DNA of 64,000 nt from Cryobacterium sp. Y29 (GCF_002929825.1 NZ_PJJN01000036.1:62001-126000); one strand, 5' to 3'; shown: positions 7,923 to 17,294, counted from the stretch's first letter. A program made the numbers and translations. Notes: generated from the sequence alone by a model not told the origin.

Positions 7923-10619
7923 ATGCCAGCTTCTCGTGAAACCGCCTCCGCGTATTCTGTCCCAGACGCCTCCGCATCCGCTAGGGACGCGACACACGCC
8001 GTCACAACAGTGAGCCCGGCGGATGCCGTCATTGTCGGATCTGAGACTATGCGCCGCGTCATCGTGATCGGTGGCGGTCCCGCCGCACACCGCCTCACCG
8101 ATGCCCTGCACTCCCGCGACACTGAGCATGCCCTCTCGATCGTCGTGCTGGCCGAGGAGAACCACCGGCCGTACGACCGGGTTGCGCTGAGCCAGCGACT
8201 CACCGGAATGACCGACCTCACCCTTGCGCCCACAGCACCGTGGGACAGTGAGCGCATCACGCTGCGCATCAACGAGCGGGCCACCAGCATCGATCGGGTT
8301 GCACACACCGTCACTACGTCGACCGGGGCTGTGCTCGACTACGACGACCTCGTGCTCGCCACCGGATCCAGTGCTCCTGTACCCGAGATGCCGGGTCGCG
8401 CACACATTCGGGTCTACCGCACTCTCGATGACGTCGACGCCCTCGTCGCTGAACTCGCCGCCCTCACCGTCTCCCTCGGCCGCACCCCCAAAGTGGTCGT
8501 GGCCGGCGGCGGTCTGCTCGGCCTCGAAGCGGCCGGCGGACTGCACAAGCTCGGCGCAGAATCCGCCATCGTGCATTCCGGCGGCTGGCTCATGTCCGCC
8601 CAGCTCGACGAGGGTGGTGGACAGGCACTCGGTCGGCTCATCGTCGCTCAAGGCATCGAGCTCCACCTCGGTACCAGGGCTCGGACCATCCTCTGCAACG
8701 ACGACGACGCGGTGACCGGCCTGCAACTCGGCAACGGCCGCGACATTGCCGCCGACATGGTCGTCTACGCGATCGGCATCTCGCCGCGTGACGAGCTGGC
8801 GCGCGCCGCCGGACTGACCGTTGGCGCGCGCGGCGGCATCACGATCGGCAACGACTGCCGCACGAGCGACCCCAGTATCTGGGCGATCGGCGAGGTCGCC
8901 AGCTGGAAGGACCGCTGTGTCGGCCTCGTTGCACCGGCTAACGCTATGGCCGAGGTTGTCGCCGACCGTCTACTCGGCGGCAGCGCCGAGTTCACGACCG
9001 TCGACGACGCCACCAAGCTCAAACTCTCCGGTGTCGACGTAGCCAGCATCGGTGACGCCCTCGCCAGCACGCCGGGCTCGCTCGAAATCGTCTACGCCGA
9101 CCCGGCCCGCGGGCTGTACCAGAAGCTCGTCATGACCGACGACGCCAAAACCCTGCTCGGCGGCATCTTCGTCGGCGACGCCACGCCCTACTCGGCACTG
9201 CGGCCGATGGTCGGCCGCGAACTCAGTAGCGAGCCCGCCGCGTACCTCTCCGCAGCCGGTGCCGAAGTTCCCGGCGGCAACGAACTACCCGACGACGCCC
9301 TGGTCTGCTCGTGCAACATGGTCTCGGCCGGTGCTGTGCGAAGCGCCGTGCTCGGCGACGAGCACACCGATGCCTGTACCGAACTCGGCTCTCTCAAGGT
9401 CTGCACGCGGGCCGGAACCCAGTGCGGTTCGTGCGTGCCACTGGTCAAGAAGATCCTGGAGGCCGAGCTGACGGCATCAGGTCAAACGATCTCGCACGCC
9501 CTGTGCGAGCATTTCGAGCTGAGCCGGCAGGAACTGTTCGATTCGGTGCGGGTGCTCGGGCTGGTATCGAGCGACGAGATCTTTTCCCGTTTCGGCACCG
9601 GCCGAGGCTGCGATGTCTGCAAACCCGCCGTCGGCTCGATCCTGGCCAGCCAGAACACGTCCTACATTCTGGACGCCGGCCGCGGTACTCTCCAGGACAC
9701 CAACGACCGCGCCATGGCCAACATGCAAAAGGACGGCACCTATTCGGTCGTTCCGCGCATTCCGGGCGGTGAGATCACGCCCACCAAACTCGCCGTCATC
9801 GCGCAGGTTGCGCTGGACTTCGACCTGTATACCAAGATCACCGGCGGGCAACGGATCGACCTGTTCGGAGCCCGGCTGGAGCAGCTGCCCGACATCTGGC
9901 GCATCCTGGTCGACGCCGGCTTCGAGTCCGGCCAGGCCTACGGCAAAGCGCTGCGCAACGTGAAGTCCTGCGTCGGGTCCACCTGGTGCCGGTTCGGGGT
10001 GCAGGATGCCGTGGGGCTCGCGATTCGGCTGGAATTGCGCTATCGCGGCCTACGCGCCCCGCACAAATTCAAGTTCGGGGTGTCAGGCTGCGCGCGCGAG
10101 TGCGCCGAAGCACGCGCCAAAGACGTGGGCATCATCGCCAGCGATAACGGCTGGAACATGTACGTTGGCGGCAACGGTGGTTTTCAGCCCGCGCACGGCC
10201 AGCTGCTGGCGACCGACCTCGACGAGGAAACCCTGATCAAGTACATCGACCGCTACATGATGTACTACATTCGGACGGCCGATCGCATTCAGCGCACGGC
10301 GCGCTGGATAGAAGACCTGAGCGGCGGACTCGAGCATGTGCGCGAGGTCGTCATCAACGACTCGCTCGGATTGGCCGAGGAACTCGAGCAGGCCATGCTC
10401 GCCCACGTCGACAACTATGAAGACGAGTGGGCAGCCACGCTGGCCGACCCGGAGCGCCTACGCCGATTCCGATCCTTCGTGAACGCACCCGCCGAGCCAG
10501 ACCCGAGCATCGCTCTCGTTACGGAGCGTGACCAAATCCGACCCGCGACCCCGGCCGAGCGAGCCTCGTCGAGTACTGTTCTACTAAGTGGAACCCGCAT
10601 TCCCGTTCGAAAAGAGTAA
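7923..10619 (+). CDS. nirB: Nitrite reductase [NAD(P)H] large subunit
   Basis: An 898-residue assimilatory nitrite reductase, which reduces nitrite to ammonium with six electrons from NAD(P)H. Order of parts: FAD domain starting VIVIGGGPAAH (about 45-55); NAD domain (VVVAGGGLLGLEAAGGL); BFD-like [2Fe-2S] region (CSCNMV, then CTRAGTQCGSC); a second CDVC segment; and a C-terminal siroheme/[4Fe-4S] domain with ligands Cys683, Cys689, Cys723 and Cys727. Start ATG 7923 was chosen because GAAAGG lies six bases upstream. ATG 8049 would remove a 42-residue disordered leader not seen in classical NirB. A TACGCT box lies at about 7888. It is followed by cobA and the NnaR-like gene. Confidence 0.95.
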   Translation: MPASRETASAYSVPDASASARDATHAVTTVSPADAVIVGSETMRRVIVIGGGPAAHRLTDALHSRDTEHALSIVVLAEENHRPYDRVALSQRLTGMTDLTLAPTAPWDSERITLRINERATSIDRVAHTVTTSTGAVLDYDDLVLATGSSAPVPEMPGRAHIRVYRTLDDVDALVAELAALTVSLGRTPKVVVAGGGLLGLEAAGGLHKLGAESAIVHSGGWLMSAQLDEGGGQALGRLIVAQGIELHLGTRARTILCNDDDAVTGLQLGNGRDIAADMVVYAIGISPRDELARAAGLTVGARGGITIGNDCRTSDPSIWAIGEVASWKDRCVGLVAPANAMAEVVADRLLGGSAEFTTVDDATKLKLSGVDVASIGDALASTPGSLEIVYADPARGLYQKLVMTDDAKTLLGGIFVGDATPYSALRPMVGRELSSEPAAYLSAAGAEVPGGNELPDDALVCSCNMVSAGAVRSAVLGDEHTDACTELGSLKVCTRAGTQCGSCVPLVKKILEAELTASGQTISHALCEHFELSRQELFDSVRVLGLVSSDEIFSRFGTGRGCDVCKPAVGSILASQNTSYILDAGRGTLQDTNDRAMANMQKDGTYSVVPRIPGGEITPTKLAVIAQVALDFDLYTKITGGQRIDLFGARLEQLPDIWRILVDAGFESGQAYGKALRNVKSCVGSTWCRFGVQDAVGLAIRLELRYRGLRAPHKFKFGVSGCARECAEARAKDVGIIASDNGWNMYVGGNGGFQPAHGQLLATDLDEETLIKYIDRYMMYYIRTADRIQRTARWIEDLSGGLEHVREVVINDSLGLAEELEQAMLAHVDNYEDEWAATLADPERLRRFRSFVNAPAEPDPSIALVTERDQIRPATPAERASSSTVLLSGTRIPVRKE

Positions 10620-10623
10620 GAAG

Positions 10624-11448
10624 ATGACAGCCCGGAATTTCGGCACGACTGGGTCGGTCAGCGCCGAGCAGGTCACGGCAGGGCAAGTCACCCTGGTCGG
10701 TGGCGGACCCGGCGCCGCTGGGTTGCTGACCGTCGCCGCAGTGACGGCTTTGGCCCAAGCGGATGTCGTGTTGTTCGACCGTCTCGCCCCCAACGACGAA
10801 CTCGCCCTGCTCGCACCCCGCGCGACCCTCGTCGACGTCGGCAAGCGCGCCGGGAGTCATCCGGTCTCACAGGCGGGGATCGAAGAGCTGCTGGTCGAGC
10901 ATGCCCTCGCGGGCAAACGCGTGGTGCGGCTGAAGGGCGGCGACCCGTATGTGTTCGGGCGCGGAAGCGAAGAAGTGCTGGCCTGCCACCGCAACGGCAT
11001 TGCCGTCACGGTCATTTCCGGTGTCACGAGTGCGATCGCGGTGCCGGCGGCGGCGGGAATCCCGCTGACGCACCGCGGGATCAGCCACGCATTCACCGTG
11101 ATCAGCGGCCACGCGCCGCTGACCGACAACGAACTCGAGGGCCTCACGCTGCTGGGAAGTACCATCGTCGTGCTGATGGGCGTTGGCACGTTGCCAACCC
11201 TGAGCCAGGGCCTGTTGCGCCACGGCATGCCAGCCGACCTGCCAGTGGCCATTATCGAACGTGGCTTCAGCGCCACCCAGCGCACCACGGTGAGCACGCT
11301 GGCCGCCGTGCTCTCGGATGCCGCAGCCGCCGGCGTGCGCAGCCCCGCCGTGCTCGTCATCGGTGAGGTTGTCCGCCTCGCTTTCAGCGGCGACACGGCC
11401 GCGAACGACCTCGTGGCCCGGGCCGCCGAGTTCACGGTGACCGCCTGA
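10624..11448 (+). CDS. cobA: Uroporphyrinogen-III C-methyltransferase
   Basis: A 274-residue SUMT that makes precorrin-2 from uroporphyrinogen III with two S-adenosylmethionine molecules, the first step of the siroheme branch. Family motifs are VTLVGGGPGAAGLLT near the N-terminus, VVLFDRL, RLKGGDPYVFGRG, GVTSAIAVPAAAGIPLTHRG and VLMGVGT. It has no fused CysG-type dehydrogenase/chelatase domain. Start ATG 10624 lies four bases after the nirB stop; the longer GTG start at 10588 would overlap nirB. It is most likely co-transcribed with nirB, supplying siroheme to the reductase. Confidence 0.93.
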   Translation: MTARNFGTTGSVSAEQVTAGQVTLVGGGPGAAGLLTVAAVTALAQADVVLFDRLAPNDELALLAPRATLVDVGKRAGSHPVSQAGIEELLVEHALAGKRVVRLKGGDPYVFGRGSEEVLACHRNGIAVTVISGVTSAIAVPAAAGIPLTHRGISHAFTVISGHAPLTDNELEGLTLLGSTIVVLMGVGTLPTLSQGLLRHGMPADLPVAIIERGFSATQRTTVSTLAAVLSDAAAAGVRSPAVLVIGEVVRLAFSGDTAANDLVARAAEFTVTA

Positions 11449-12668
11449 TGAACAGCGGGAACGAACCGGTTTTGGACGGCGAGCGGGGAGCATCCGCTGC
11501 ACAGCTGCCCGCGCACCACGAGCCGATGCCGGGCGCGACCGAGCCGATTGAGGTGGCGGTGCCCGTTCTGCGGCCGAACCAACTGGACGGGTTTCGAATC
11601 GGCGTGACCAGCGATCGCCGCTCGAGCGACTTGATCGACGCCTTCGAACGGCGCGGTGCCAAAGTCATGCACGCGCCGACGCTGCGCATCGCCCACTCCC
11701 AGCAGGACGGCCCACTGCTCGATGACACCAGAACCCTGATCGTCGCGCGACCCGATATTCTGCTCGCGACCACCGGCTACGGCGTGCGACGCTGGTTTGA
11801 AGTGGCAGAGGCCGACGGCATCGGGTCCGACCTCACCGATGCATTGGCCGACACCACGATTCTGGTACGCGGACCGAAAGCTCGCGGCGGCATTCGCGCC
11901 ACCGGGCTGAACGACTCGGGCATGAGCGAATCAGAGACGACCGCCTCGCTCGTCGACAAGGTATTGGCCGAGTATCCGCCGGGACTCGTTGTCGGCATTC
12001 AGGTTCATGGCGCCACCGACGAGGTGCAACTCGACCGGCTGCGCGCGGTGCACCGGCGAGTGCTCGTCGTTGCGCCCTACCGCTGGATCGCCGTGGATGA
12101 CACCGACGAACGGGTCTACAAGCTCGTCGAGGCCATTTGTTCCCGTCAGCTCGACTGCGTGACCTTCACGAGCGCCCCGGCCGTGCACGCCCTCTTCACC
12201 GCGGCGGAAGGCATGGAGGTCTATCCGGAACTCATCTCGGCGCTGCAGACGCAGGTGTGCGCGGCCGCTGTCGGGCCGGTGACGAGTGCCCCGCTGATCG
12301 CGGCCGGGATCGCTCCGATCCAGCCGTCCCGGTTTCGGATGGGCGCGCTGATTCGGCTGGTCTGCGAGCATCTGGAACAGAACATGATCGAACGGGTCGA
12401 GACGCAGAACGGACTCGTGCAGCTGCGCGGCTCAATCGTGCAGGTCGGCGCGGAACGCATCCAGCTGCCGCCGACAGCCCTCGCTATCCTGCGGGCGCTC
12501 GTTCGGGCACGCGGTGCGGTCGTCTCCCGCGAAGACCTCACGCTGTCTCTGGCCGGCGACTCCGACGATCACGCTATGGAGGTTTCGCTCAGCCGACTCC
12601 GTCAGACGCTCGGCATTCCCGGGTTGGTCGCGACCGTGGTCAAGCGCGGCTACCGCCTCAACGTGTAG
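11448..12668 (+). CDS. nnaR: HemD-like/winged-helix fusion, NnaR-type nitrate/nitrite assimilation regulator
   Basis: A 406-residue fusion. Residues about 45-300 have the two-lobed uroporphyrinogen-III synthase (HemD) fold, with a TSAPAVHALF segment. The last ~95 residues form an OmpR/PhoB-type winged helix (QLPPTALAILRALVRARGAVVSRED through SRLRQTLG to VVKRGYRLNV). Proteins of this build (SCO2958 of Streptomyces coelicolor, NnaR of Mycobacterium smegmatis) regulate nitrate and nitrite assimilation. Position after nirB-cobA fits that role; whether it also keeps HemD activity is unknown. ATG 11448 overlaps the cobA stop (TGATG). The symbol is by homology and context. Confidence 0.8.
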   Translation: MNSGNEPVLDGERGASAAQLPAHHEPMPGATEPIEVAVPVLRPNQLDGFRIGVTSDRRSSDLIDAFERRGAKVMHAPTLRIAHSQQDGPLLDDTRTLIVARPDILLATTGYGVRRWFEVAEADGIGSDLTDALADTTILVRGPKARGGIRATGLNDSGMSESETTASLVDKVLAEYPPGLVVGIQVHGATDEVQLDRLRAVHRRVLVVAPYRWIAVDDTDERVYKLVEAICSRQLDCVTFTSAPAVHALFTAAEGMEVYPELISALQTQVCAAAVGPVTSAPLIAAGIAPIQPSRFRMGALIRLVCEHLEQNMIERVETQNGLVQLRGSIVQVGAERIQLPPTALAILRALVRARGAVVSREDLTLSLAGDSDDHAMEVSLSRLRQTLGIPGLVATVVKRGYRLNV

Positions 12669-12678
12669 CCGCCCGGTA

Positions 12679-12756
12679 CACACATGCCGGTGCGCGCCCA
12701 TCGGCCGTTGTTCGGTGCACACATGCCGGTGCGCGCCCATCGGCCAATGTTCGGCC
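12679..12756. repeat. Two tandem 39-bp repeats downstream of the NnaR-like gene
   Basis: Units at 12679-12717 and 12718-12756 are nearly identical, beginning CACACATGCCGGTGCGCG. They differ only in the bases after CATCGGCC and at the last two bases. They lie between the convergent NnaR-like and rimM genes, at the right-hand junction of the nir module. Confidence 0.9.
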
Positions 12757-12773
12757 AGGTGGGTGCGCACCGG
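12727..12773. terminator. Candidate bidirectional hairpin between nnaR-like and rimM
   Basis: CCGGTGCGCGCCCA (12727-12740) can pair with TGGGTGCGCACCGG (12760-12773) through a 14-bp stem with one wobble, around a 19-base loop. The 5' arm lies in the second 39-bp repeat. The first repeat could offer a competing arm. No T-tract follows. Confidence 0.45.
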
Positions 12774-12791
12774 CAGCGGTACGGTTACGTG

Positions 12792-13463
12792 TTACGGTTT
12801 GTCGGTTGTATGAGCGGATGCCGCAGCATCCGGTTCAGCGTCGCCTTCTGAATCCGTTTCCGGTACAGCGCCAGCGGCGGCATCATCGGCCGCGTCCTCG
12901 GGCAACTCTTCGAGAAGGCCGGGCGGCGGCGTGATCGTGACCAGGCCGTTTTTCACGTCGACGGTCGGCACGATGGCCTTGACGAACGGGATCATGACGT
13001 CGCCGGTGGGCGTCTTCACGATCAACAGGTCCTGGGCCGGCATGTGCTCGAGGCGACCGATGGTGCCGATGCGTACCCCATCGCGCATGACGGCGAGGCC
13101 GACCAGCTGGTGGTCGTACCAGGCGTCTTCTTCATCCGACTGTTCCGCCACGTCCGCGTCGATCCAGAGGATCGCCTTCGCGAGCGTTTCTGCCGCGCTG
13201 CGGTCGACAACATCTTTGAAAAAACCGACCGCGTGCTGGTTGTACCAGCGCAGCTCGACGAGTTCGATCGTCTTGCCGTGCCAGGCCGAACCGGTCGGAA
13301 CCTGCAGTGTGAACACGGCACCCGGGACGAAACGTCGTCCCGGGTCATCCGTGAACAGTTCGAGCTTGATTGCTCCCTTGAGGCCGTGAGCCTTGGTCAG
13401 GCGCCCCACCCGTAATTGCTGGGTGCGGTCCTTCTCACTATCGTCCACTGTCGCGTCGTTCAC
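12792..13463 (-). CDS. rimM: Ribosome maturation factor RimM
   Basis: RimM assists late assembly of the 30S head and binds S19. The 223-residue protein has the N-terminal RimM beta-barrel (LRVGRLTKAHGLKGAIKLE) and the PRC barrel (DAWYDHQLVGLAV through VPTVDVKNGLVTITPPPGLLEE). A ~40-residue acidic, Ala-rich tail follows that most RimM proteins lack. Start GTG 13463 lies four bases past the khpA stop; the open frame continues upstream through khpA but is not expected to be used. It normally precedes trmD directly, but here the nir module intervenes. Confidence 0.93.
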   Translation of the reverse strand: MNDATVDDSEKDRTQQLRVGRLTKAHGLKGAIKLELFTDDPGRRFVPGAVFTLQVPTGSAWHGKTIELVELRWYNQHAVGFFKDVVDRSAAETLAKAILWIDADVAEQSDEEDAWYDHQLVGLAVMRDGVRIGTIGRLEHMPAQDLLIVKTPTGDVMIPFVKAIVPTVDVKNGLVTITPPPGLLEELPEDAADDAAAGAVPETDSEGDAEPDAAASAHTTDKP

Positions 13464-13467
13464 TGAA

Positions 13468-13704
13468 CTAGAAATCGGTGTCGACGACGTCGACGCGTAC
13501 GCGCCGACCATCGGCCAGAGCCGCAACGAGGGTGCGCAGTGCTTTCGCGGTGCGACCAGCACGGCCAATGACCCGGCCAAGATCCTCGGGGTTCACCCGA
13601 ACCTCGAGCACATCGCCTCGTGGCGAGTTCTTTTCTGCAACGTGCACATCGTCCGGGTGATCAACGATCCCCTTGACAAGGTGTTCGAGCGCGGGAGCAA
13701 GCAA
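13468..13704 (-). CDS. khpA: KH-domain RNA-binding protein KhpA
   Basis: A 78-residue single KH domain protein with the GxxG-type loop in GRVIGRAGRTAKALRTLV. KhpA proteins bind RNA and act in translation, cell size and cell division control in several Gram-positive bacteria. Start TTG 13704 is supported by full alignment of the family N-terminus (MLAPALEHLVKGIVDHPDDV) and by lying three bases after the rpsP stop. It is always found between rpsP and rimM in actinobacteria, as here. Confidence 0.93.
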   Translation of the reverse strand: MLAPALEHLVKGIVDHPDDVHVAEKNSPRGDVLEVRVNPEDLGRVIGRAGRTAKALRTLVAALADGRRVRVDVVDTDF

Positions 13705-13707
13705 CAG

Positions 13708-14112
13708 TTACGCCTCTTCGGTTACTTCGGCAGCAACCTCTTCTACCTTGGCGACCGGCTTGTCGGCCTTGGGCTTGAGAACCGGCTTCTTCTTCTCGTC
13801 AGCGACGAAAGCAGCCTTCGGTTCCTTCACCTTGACGGTGCTCTTGGCGTTCTTGTCGCCCTTGAAGATTCCCCAGTCGCCGGTGAGCTTGAGGAGTGCA
13901 GCAACCTGCTCGGTCGGCTGAGCGCCGACGCTGAGCCAGTACTGCGCACGCTCAGACTTGACCTCGATGACCGAGGGCTCCTCCGTGGGGTGGTAGATGC
14001 CGATTTCTTCGATGACACGACCGTCGCGCTTGGTGCGCGCGTCGGCAACGACGATGCGGTAGTACGGTGCACGGATCTTGCCCATGCGCTTCAGACGGAT
14101 TTTGACAGCCAC
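13708..14112 (-). CDS. rpsP: 30S ribosomal protein S16
   Basis: S16 is a 30S assembly protein. The 134-residue product starts [26 protein letters not shown] and carries the family core to about residue 85. A Lys/Ala/Glu-rich tail of about 45 residues follows, as in several actinobacterial S16 proteins. Start GTG 14112 was chosen over the longer frame because GGAG lies five bases upstream and the family N-terminus begins there. First gene of the rpsP-khpA-rimM run. Confidence 0.95.
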   Translation of the reverse strand: MAVKIRLKRMGKIRAPYYRIVVADARTKRDGRVIEEIGIYHPTEEPSVIEVKSERAQYWLSVGAQPTEQVAALLKLTGDWGIFKGDKNAKSTVKVKEPKAAFVADEKKKPVLKPKADKPVAKVEEVAAEVTEEA

Positions 14113-14313
14113 AATTCTCCAGTGTTGATTCGGTGTTTGGCGAACCTTGGGCCGTGAGCGTGGGGGCACACTCGGCATAAGCTCTATAGGATCACGTTGC
14201 ACCGAGATAGAGGGTCGGGCACAACGGATCGCGACTAATCATTCTGTCAGAGATTGCTCACATTGTGATAATCGAACCTCAACGGCTTTCACCAGCCCAC
14301 CCAAGGAGCACCC

Positions 14314-15450
14314 GTGCCACTTGAATTCGCCCGATCCGCCCGCTCCACCGTGGGCATCGAGTGGGAGGTCGCCCTCGTCGACCGCAACACCGGCGATCTG
14401 GTGTCGATCGCCGATGAGGTACTCGACGCCCTCTGCAGCCCGGACGGCTCGGCGCACCCGACGATCACCGGCGAGCTCCTGCTCAATACGGTCGAGCTGG
14501 TTTCCGGCGTACACGACACCGTCCGCCACGCCGTAGCGGATGTCGCCGGCCAGCTCGGCGAGGTGCGTCGCGCTCTCGACGGCCGCGAGGTTGACGTGAT
14601 CTGTAGCGGCTCGCATCCGTTTGCGCAGTGGTTCGACCAGACCGTCACTGACAAGGCGCGGTACCACAAGCTCATCGACCGCACCCAGTGGTGGGGGCGC
14701 AACATGATGATCTGGGGCATCCACGTGCACGTGGGCATCGACGACAAGGCCAAGGTCATTCCGATCATGAACGGCCTGCTGACGTATGTTCCGCACCTGC
14801 AGGCGCTGAGCGCGTCGAGCCCGTTTTGGGCTGGCGTCGACACGGGTTATGCCAGCAACCGTTCGCTCATGTTCCAGCAGCTGCCGACGGCCGGCTTGCC
14901 CTGGGACCTGCCCGACTGGGAGGCCTGGGAACGCTACGTCGACGATATGGCGGTGACCGGTATCATCGACGACGTCACCGAGGTGCGCTGGGACATTCGC
15001 CCGTCACCGCGCTGGGGCACGATCGAGATTCGCGTCTGCGACGGCGTCTCCACCACCGAGGAGCTCGGCGCCATCGCCGCGTTCATCCAGTGCCTGGTTG
15101 AATGGATGTCCACCCGCCTCGATGCGGGAGAAGACGTACCGCGCATGCAACCGTGGTTCGTGCGCGAGAACAAGTGGCGTGCGGCCCGCTATGGACTCGA
15201 CGCTGAGATCATCCTCGATGCGGCCGGCAACGAGCGTCTTGTAACGGATGACGTACGTCACCTCATCGAGATTCTCTCCCCCGTGGCCGAGCGGCTCGGC
15301 TGCCTGCCGGAGCTGCAGGGTCTCCACCGCATCATCGACGACGGCGGCAGCTATCAACGACAGCTCGCCGTGGCCGCCGCCAACGAGGGCAGCCTGCCCG
15401 CCGTCGTTGCGGCGCTCAGCCACGAACTCGCGCAGGGGCTCGGGAGCTAG
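14314..15450 (+). CDS. Carboxylate-amine ligase, YbdK type (glutamate-cysteine ligase family 2)
   Basis: A 378-residue ATP-dependent ligase of the GCS2/YbdK family. The N-terminal signature STVGIEWEVALVD carries the acidic metal-binding residues (Glu16, Glu18). HVHVGIDDK and the WDIRPSPRWGTIEIRVCD core are conserved. Members show weak glutamate-cysteine ligase activity, or join glutamate to other amines; in mycothiol-making actinobacteria the real substrate is unknown. Start GTG 14314 has AAGGAG seven bases upstream. Transcribed alone, divergent from rpsP across a 201-bp gap. Confidence 0.88.
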   Translation: MPLEFARSARSTVGIEWEVALVDRNTGDLVSIADEVLDALCSPDGSAHPTITGELLLNTVELVSGVHDTVRHAVADVAGQLGEVRRALDGREVDVICSGSHPFAQWFDQTVTDKARYHKLIDRTQWWGRNMMIWGIHVHVGIDDKAKVIPIMNGLLTYVPHLQALSASSPFWAGVDTGYASNRSLMFQQLPTAGLPWDLPDWEAWERYVDDMAVTGIIDDVTEVRWDIRPSPRWGTIEIRVCDGVSTTEELGAIAAFIQCLVEWMSTRLDAGEDVPRMQPWFVRENKWRAARYGLDAEIILDAAGNERLVTDDVRHLIEILSPVAERLGCLPELQGLHRIIDDGGSYQRQLAVAAANEGSLPAVVAALSHELAQGLGS

Positions 15451-15507
15451 TGCAGTTTCAACGGGCAGGCGCCGTTCACCGCCTACTGCGGGGGTGGACC
15501 CTCCGAC

Positions 15508-16327
15508 TCAGTTGCCGTGTGCCTCGATCGAAACCGACTGCCATTCGTTCCACGTTGCCAGTCGGGACTCGTAGTCCTTGGTCGCGATGCCCAGGGGTGC
15601 TGTGCCGAAGAAGATGCGCAGTGGCGGCTTCGGGGCATCGACGACCTTGAGGATCGCGCCGCGGGTGGCCTTCGGGTCACCGGGATCGTTTGCAGAGGGA
15701 CGACTCGCCGCTGCCCGTCGCACATCGGCGTACTCCGCCATCTCGCGGCTACGCGAGGCGGATGGGCCCGACCAGCCGGTTGAGAAACCGCCAGGTTCCA
15801 CCAGTGTCACGTTGATACCGAAGCCCGCGACCTCCTGGGAGAGTGACTGCGAAAAGCCTTCGAGGGCCCACTTCGACGCATGGTAGACACCGACGGTGGG
15901 GAACGCGCTGATACCGCCGATGCTCGATACCTGGATGATGTGACCCGAACCCTGCTTGCGCATGACCGGCACCGCCGCCTGTGTGATCCAGAGCGCGCCG
16001 AATAGGTTTGTCTCGATTTGTGCTCGGGCCTCGTCTTCGGTCAACTCCTCGACCATGCCGAAATGACCGTAGCCGGCGTTATTGATGACGATATCGAGCT
16101 GGCCGAAGTGCGCGGCTGCCTTTTGCACGGCTGCGAAATCCGCATCCCGGTCCGTGACGTCGAGCCGGATCGGCAAAAAAAGTATCCGGGTATTTCTCCA
16201 CGAGAGCATCGAGAGTTTCCAGCTTCCGGGCGGTGCCTGCGACGCTGTCGCCACGCTCGAGCGCAGCTTCCGTCCACTCGCGGCCAAAGCCCTTGGACGC
16301 GCCCGTAATGAACCAAGTCTTGCTCAT
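15508..16327 (-). pseudogene. Short-chain dehydrogenase/reductase with a frameshift
   Basis: Two overlapping frames together make one classical SDR of about 272 residues. The first part (from ATG 16327) has the Rossmann motif TGASKGFGRE and ends in frame at the T7 run (16174-16180 on the plus strand, A7). The other frame then continues LPIRLDVTD, the NNAGYG motif, the catalytic Ser (SSIGGISAF), and YHASK with Tyr and Lys. Removing one T restores a continuous protein. This is therefore either a recent single-base insertion or a homopolymer sequencing error. It resembles NAD(P)-dependent oxidoreductases of unspecified substrate. Confidence 0.85.
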
Positions 16328-16505
16328 GGGTATGTTCCTTTCGCTGGATGACCTAGACGGTAACGTCTGACGAGGGCAAACACTTCCGACCGGAACGGGG
16401 CGTCCGGTGTCGCTCGCGCGCCCTGACCGCTCTCACGGTGGCGAACCTATCACGCGACCGGCCGCCGTCATCCTCAGCGTTGATCGGGCTTGGGGAGCGC
16501 GTCTA

Positions 16506-17294
16506 TCAGGCGTTCTTGCTGTCGCGCCAAGCCAACCAGTCGATGGCTTCGCCCAGGTCGTAGTCCGGCCCGGTGATTCCGACGGTGAACAGGCGGGTAC
16601 CGAGGTCGTAGAGGGCGTCCGCGTCAGCATCGGTACGCCCGCGCAGCTCGGTGGAGATTTCGATCTCGGCGATATCCCGGCCGACCTCGTCGCACCAGGC
16701 GCCGAGCACGCCGAGCTTGTGTTCGAGTACCTCGGGGTTGGAGAACGAGTGCCAGATGTCGGCGTGCTGGGCAACGATGCGCAGGGTTTTCTTCTCGCCG
16801 CCGCCGCCGATGAGCACCGGGATGTCGCGGGTCGGCGGCGGGTTGATCGTGGCCCAGCGGGCCTCGATACGGTTCAGGCTGTCGTCGAGGGCGTTCAGCC
16901 GGGTTCCGGGCGTGCCGAACTCGTAGCCGTACTCCTGGTAGTCGCGCTCGAACCACCCGGCGCCAGTGCCGAAGATGAAGCGTCCGCCGCTGATATGGTC
17001 AATCGTGCGGGCCATGTCGGCCTGCAGATCGGCATTGCGGTAGCTGTTGCAGTTGACCAGGGCGCCGAATTCGATGGTCGTCGTCTGCTCGGCCCAAGCG
17101 GCGAGGATCGTCCATGATTCGAAGTGCAGGCCGTCGGGCTCTCCGCTGAGCGGAAAGAAGTGGTCCCAGTTGAAGGCGATGTCGAACCCGCGCGTCTCGA
17201 CATCCGTGAGCGTGTCCCGAATCTTTGAGTACTCGGCGTGCTGAGGGGCGATCTGCACGCCGATGCGCACCTGTTGGTTCGTCGTTGAAGTCAC
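16506..17294 (-). CDS. LLM-class F420-dependent oxidoreductase
   Basis: A 262-residue luciferase-like monooxygenase-fold protein. It carries the usual N-terminal strand (RIGVQIAPQHAEY), the FNWDHFFPL segment, the NCNSYRNADLQADMARTIDHISGGRFIFGTGAGWFERDYQEYG core that shapes the F420 site, and PVLIGGGGEKKTL. Members use F420 or F420H2 for hydride transfer to varied substrates; the substrate here is unknown. It is slightly shorter than many relatives (about 300 residues), as it ends soon after the last strand. Downstream of ffh on the same strand, separated by repeat copy 2. Confidence 0.85.
   Translation of the reverse strand: MTSTTNQQVRIGVQIAPQHAEYSKIRDTLTDVETRGFDIAFNWDHFFPLSGEPDGLHFESWTILAAWAEQTTTIEFGALVNCNSYRNADLQADMARTIDHISGGRFIFGTGAGWFERDYQEYGYEFGTPGTRLNALDDSLNRIEARWATINPPPTRDIPVLIGGGGEKKTLRIVAQHADIWHSFSNPEVLEHKLGVLGAWCDEVGRDIAEIEISTELRGRTDADADALYDLGTRLFTVGITGPDYDLGEAIDWLAWRDSKNA

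Noticed and set aside
12679..12756. Two 39-bp repeats as a CRISPR array
   Set aside because: The units are directly joined without spacers, and no cas genes are present.
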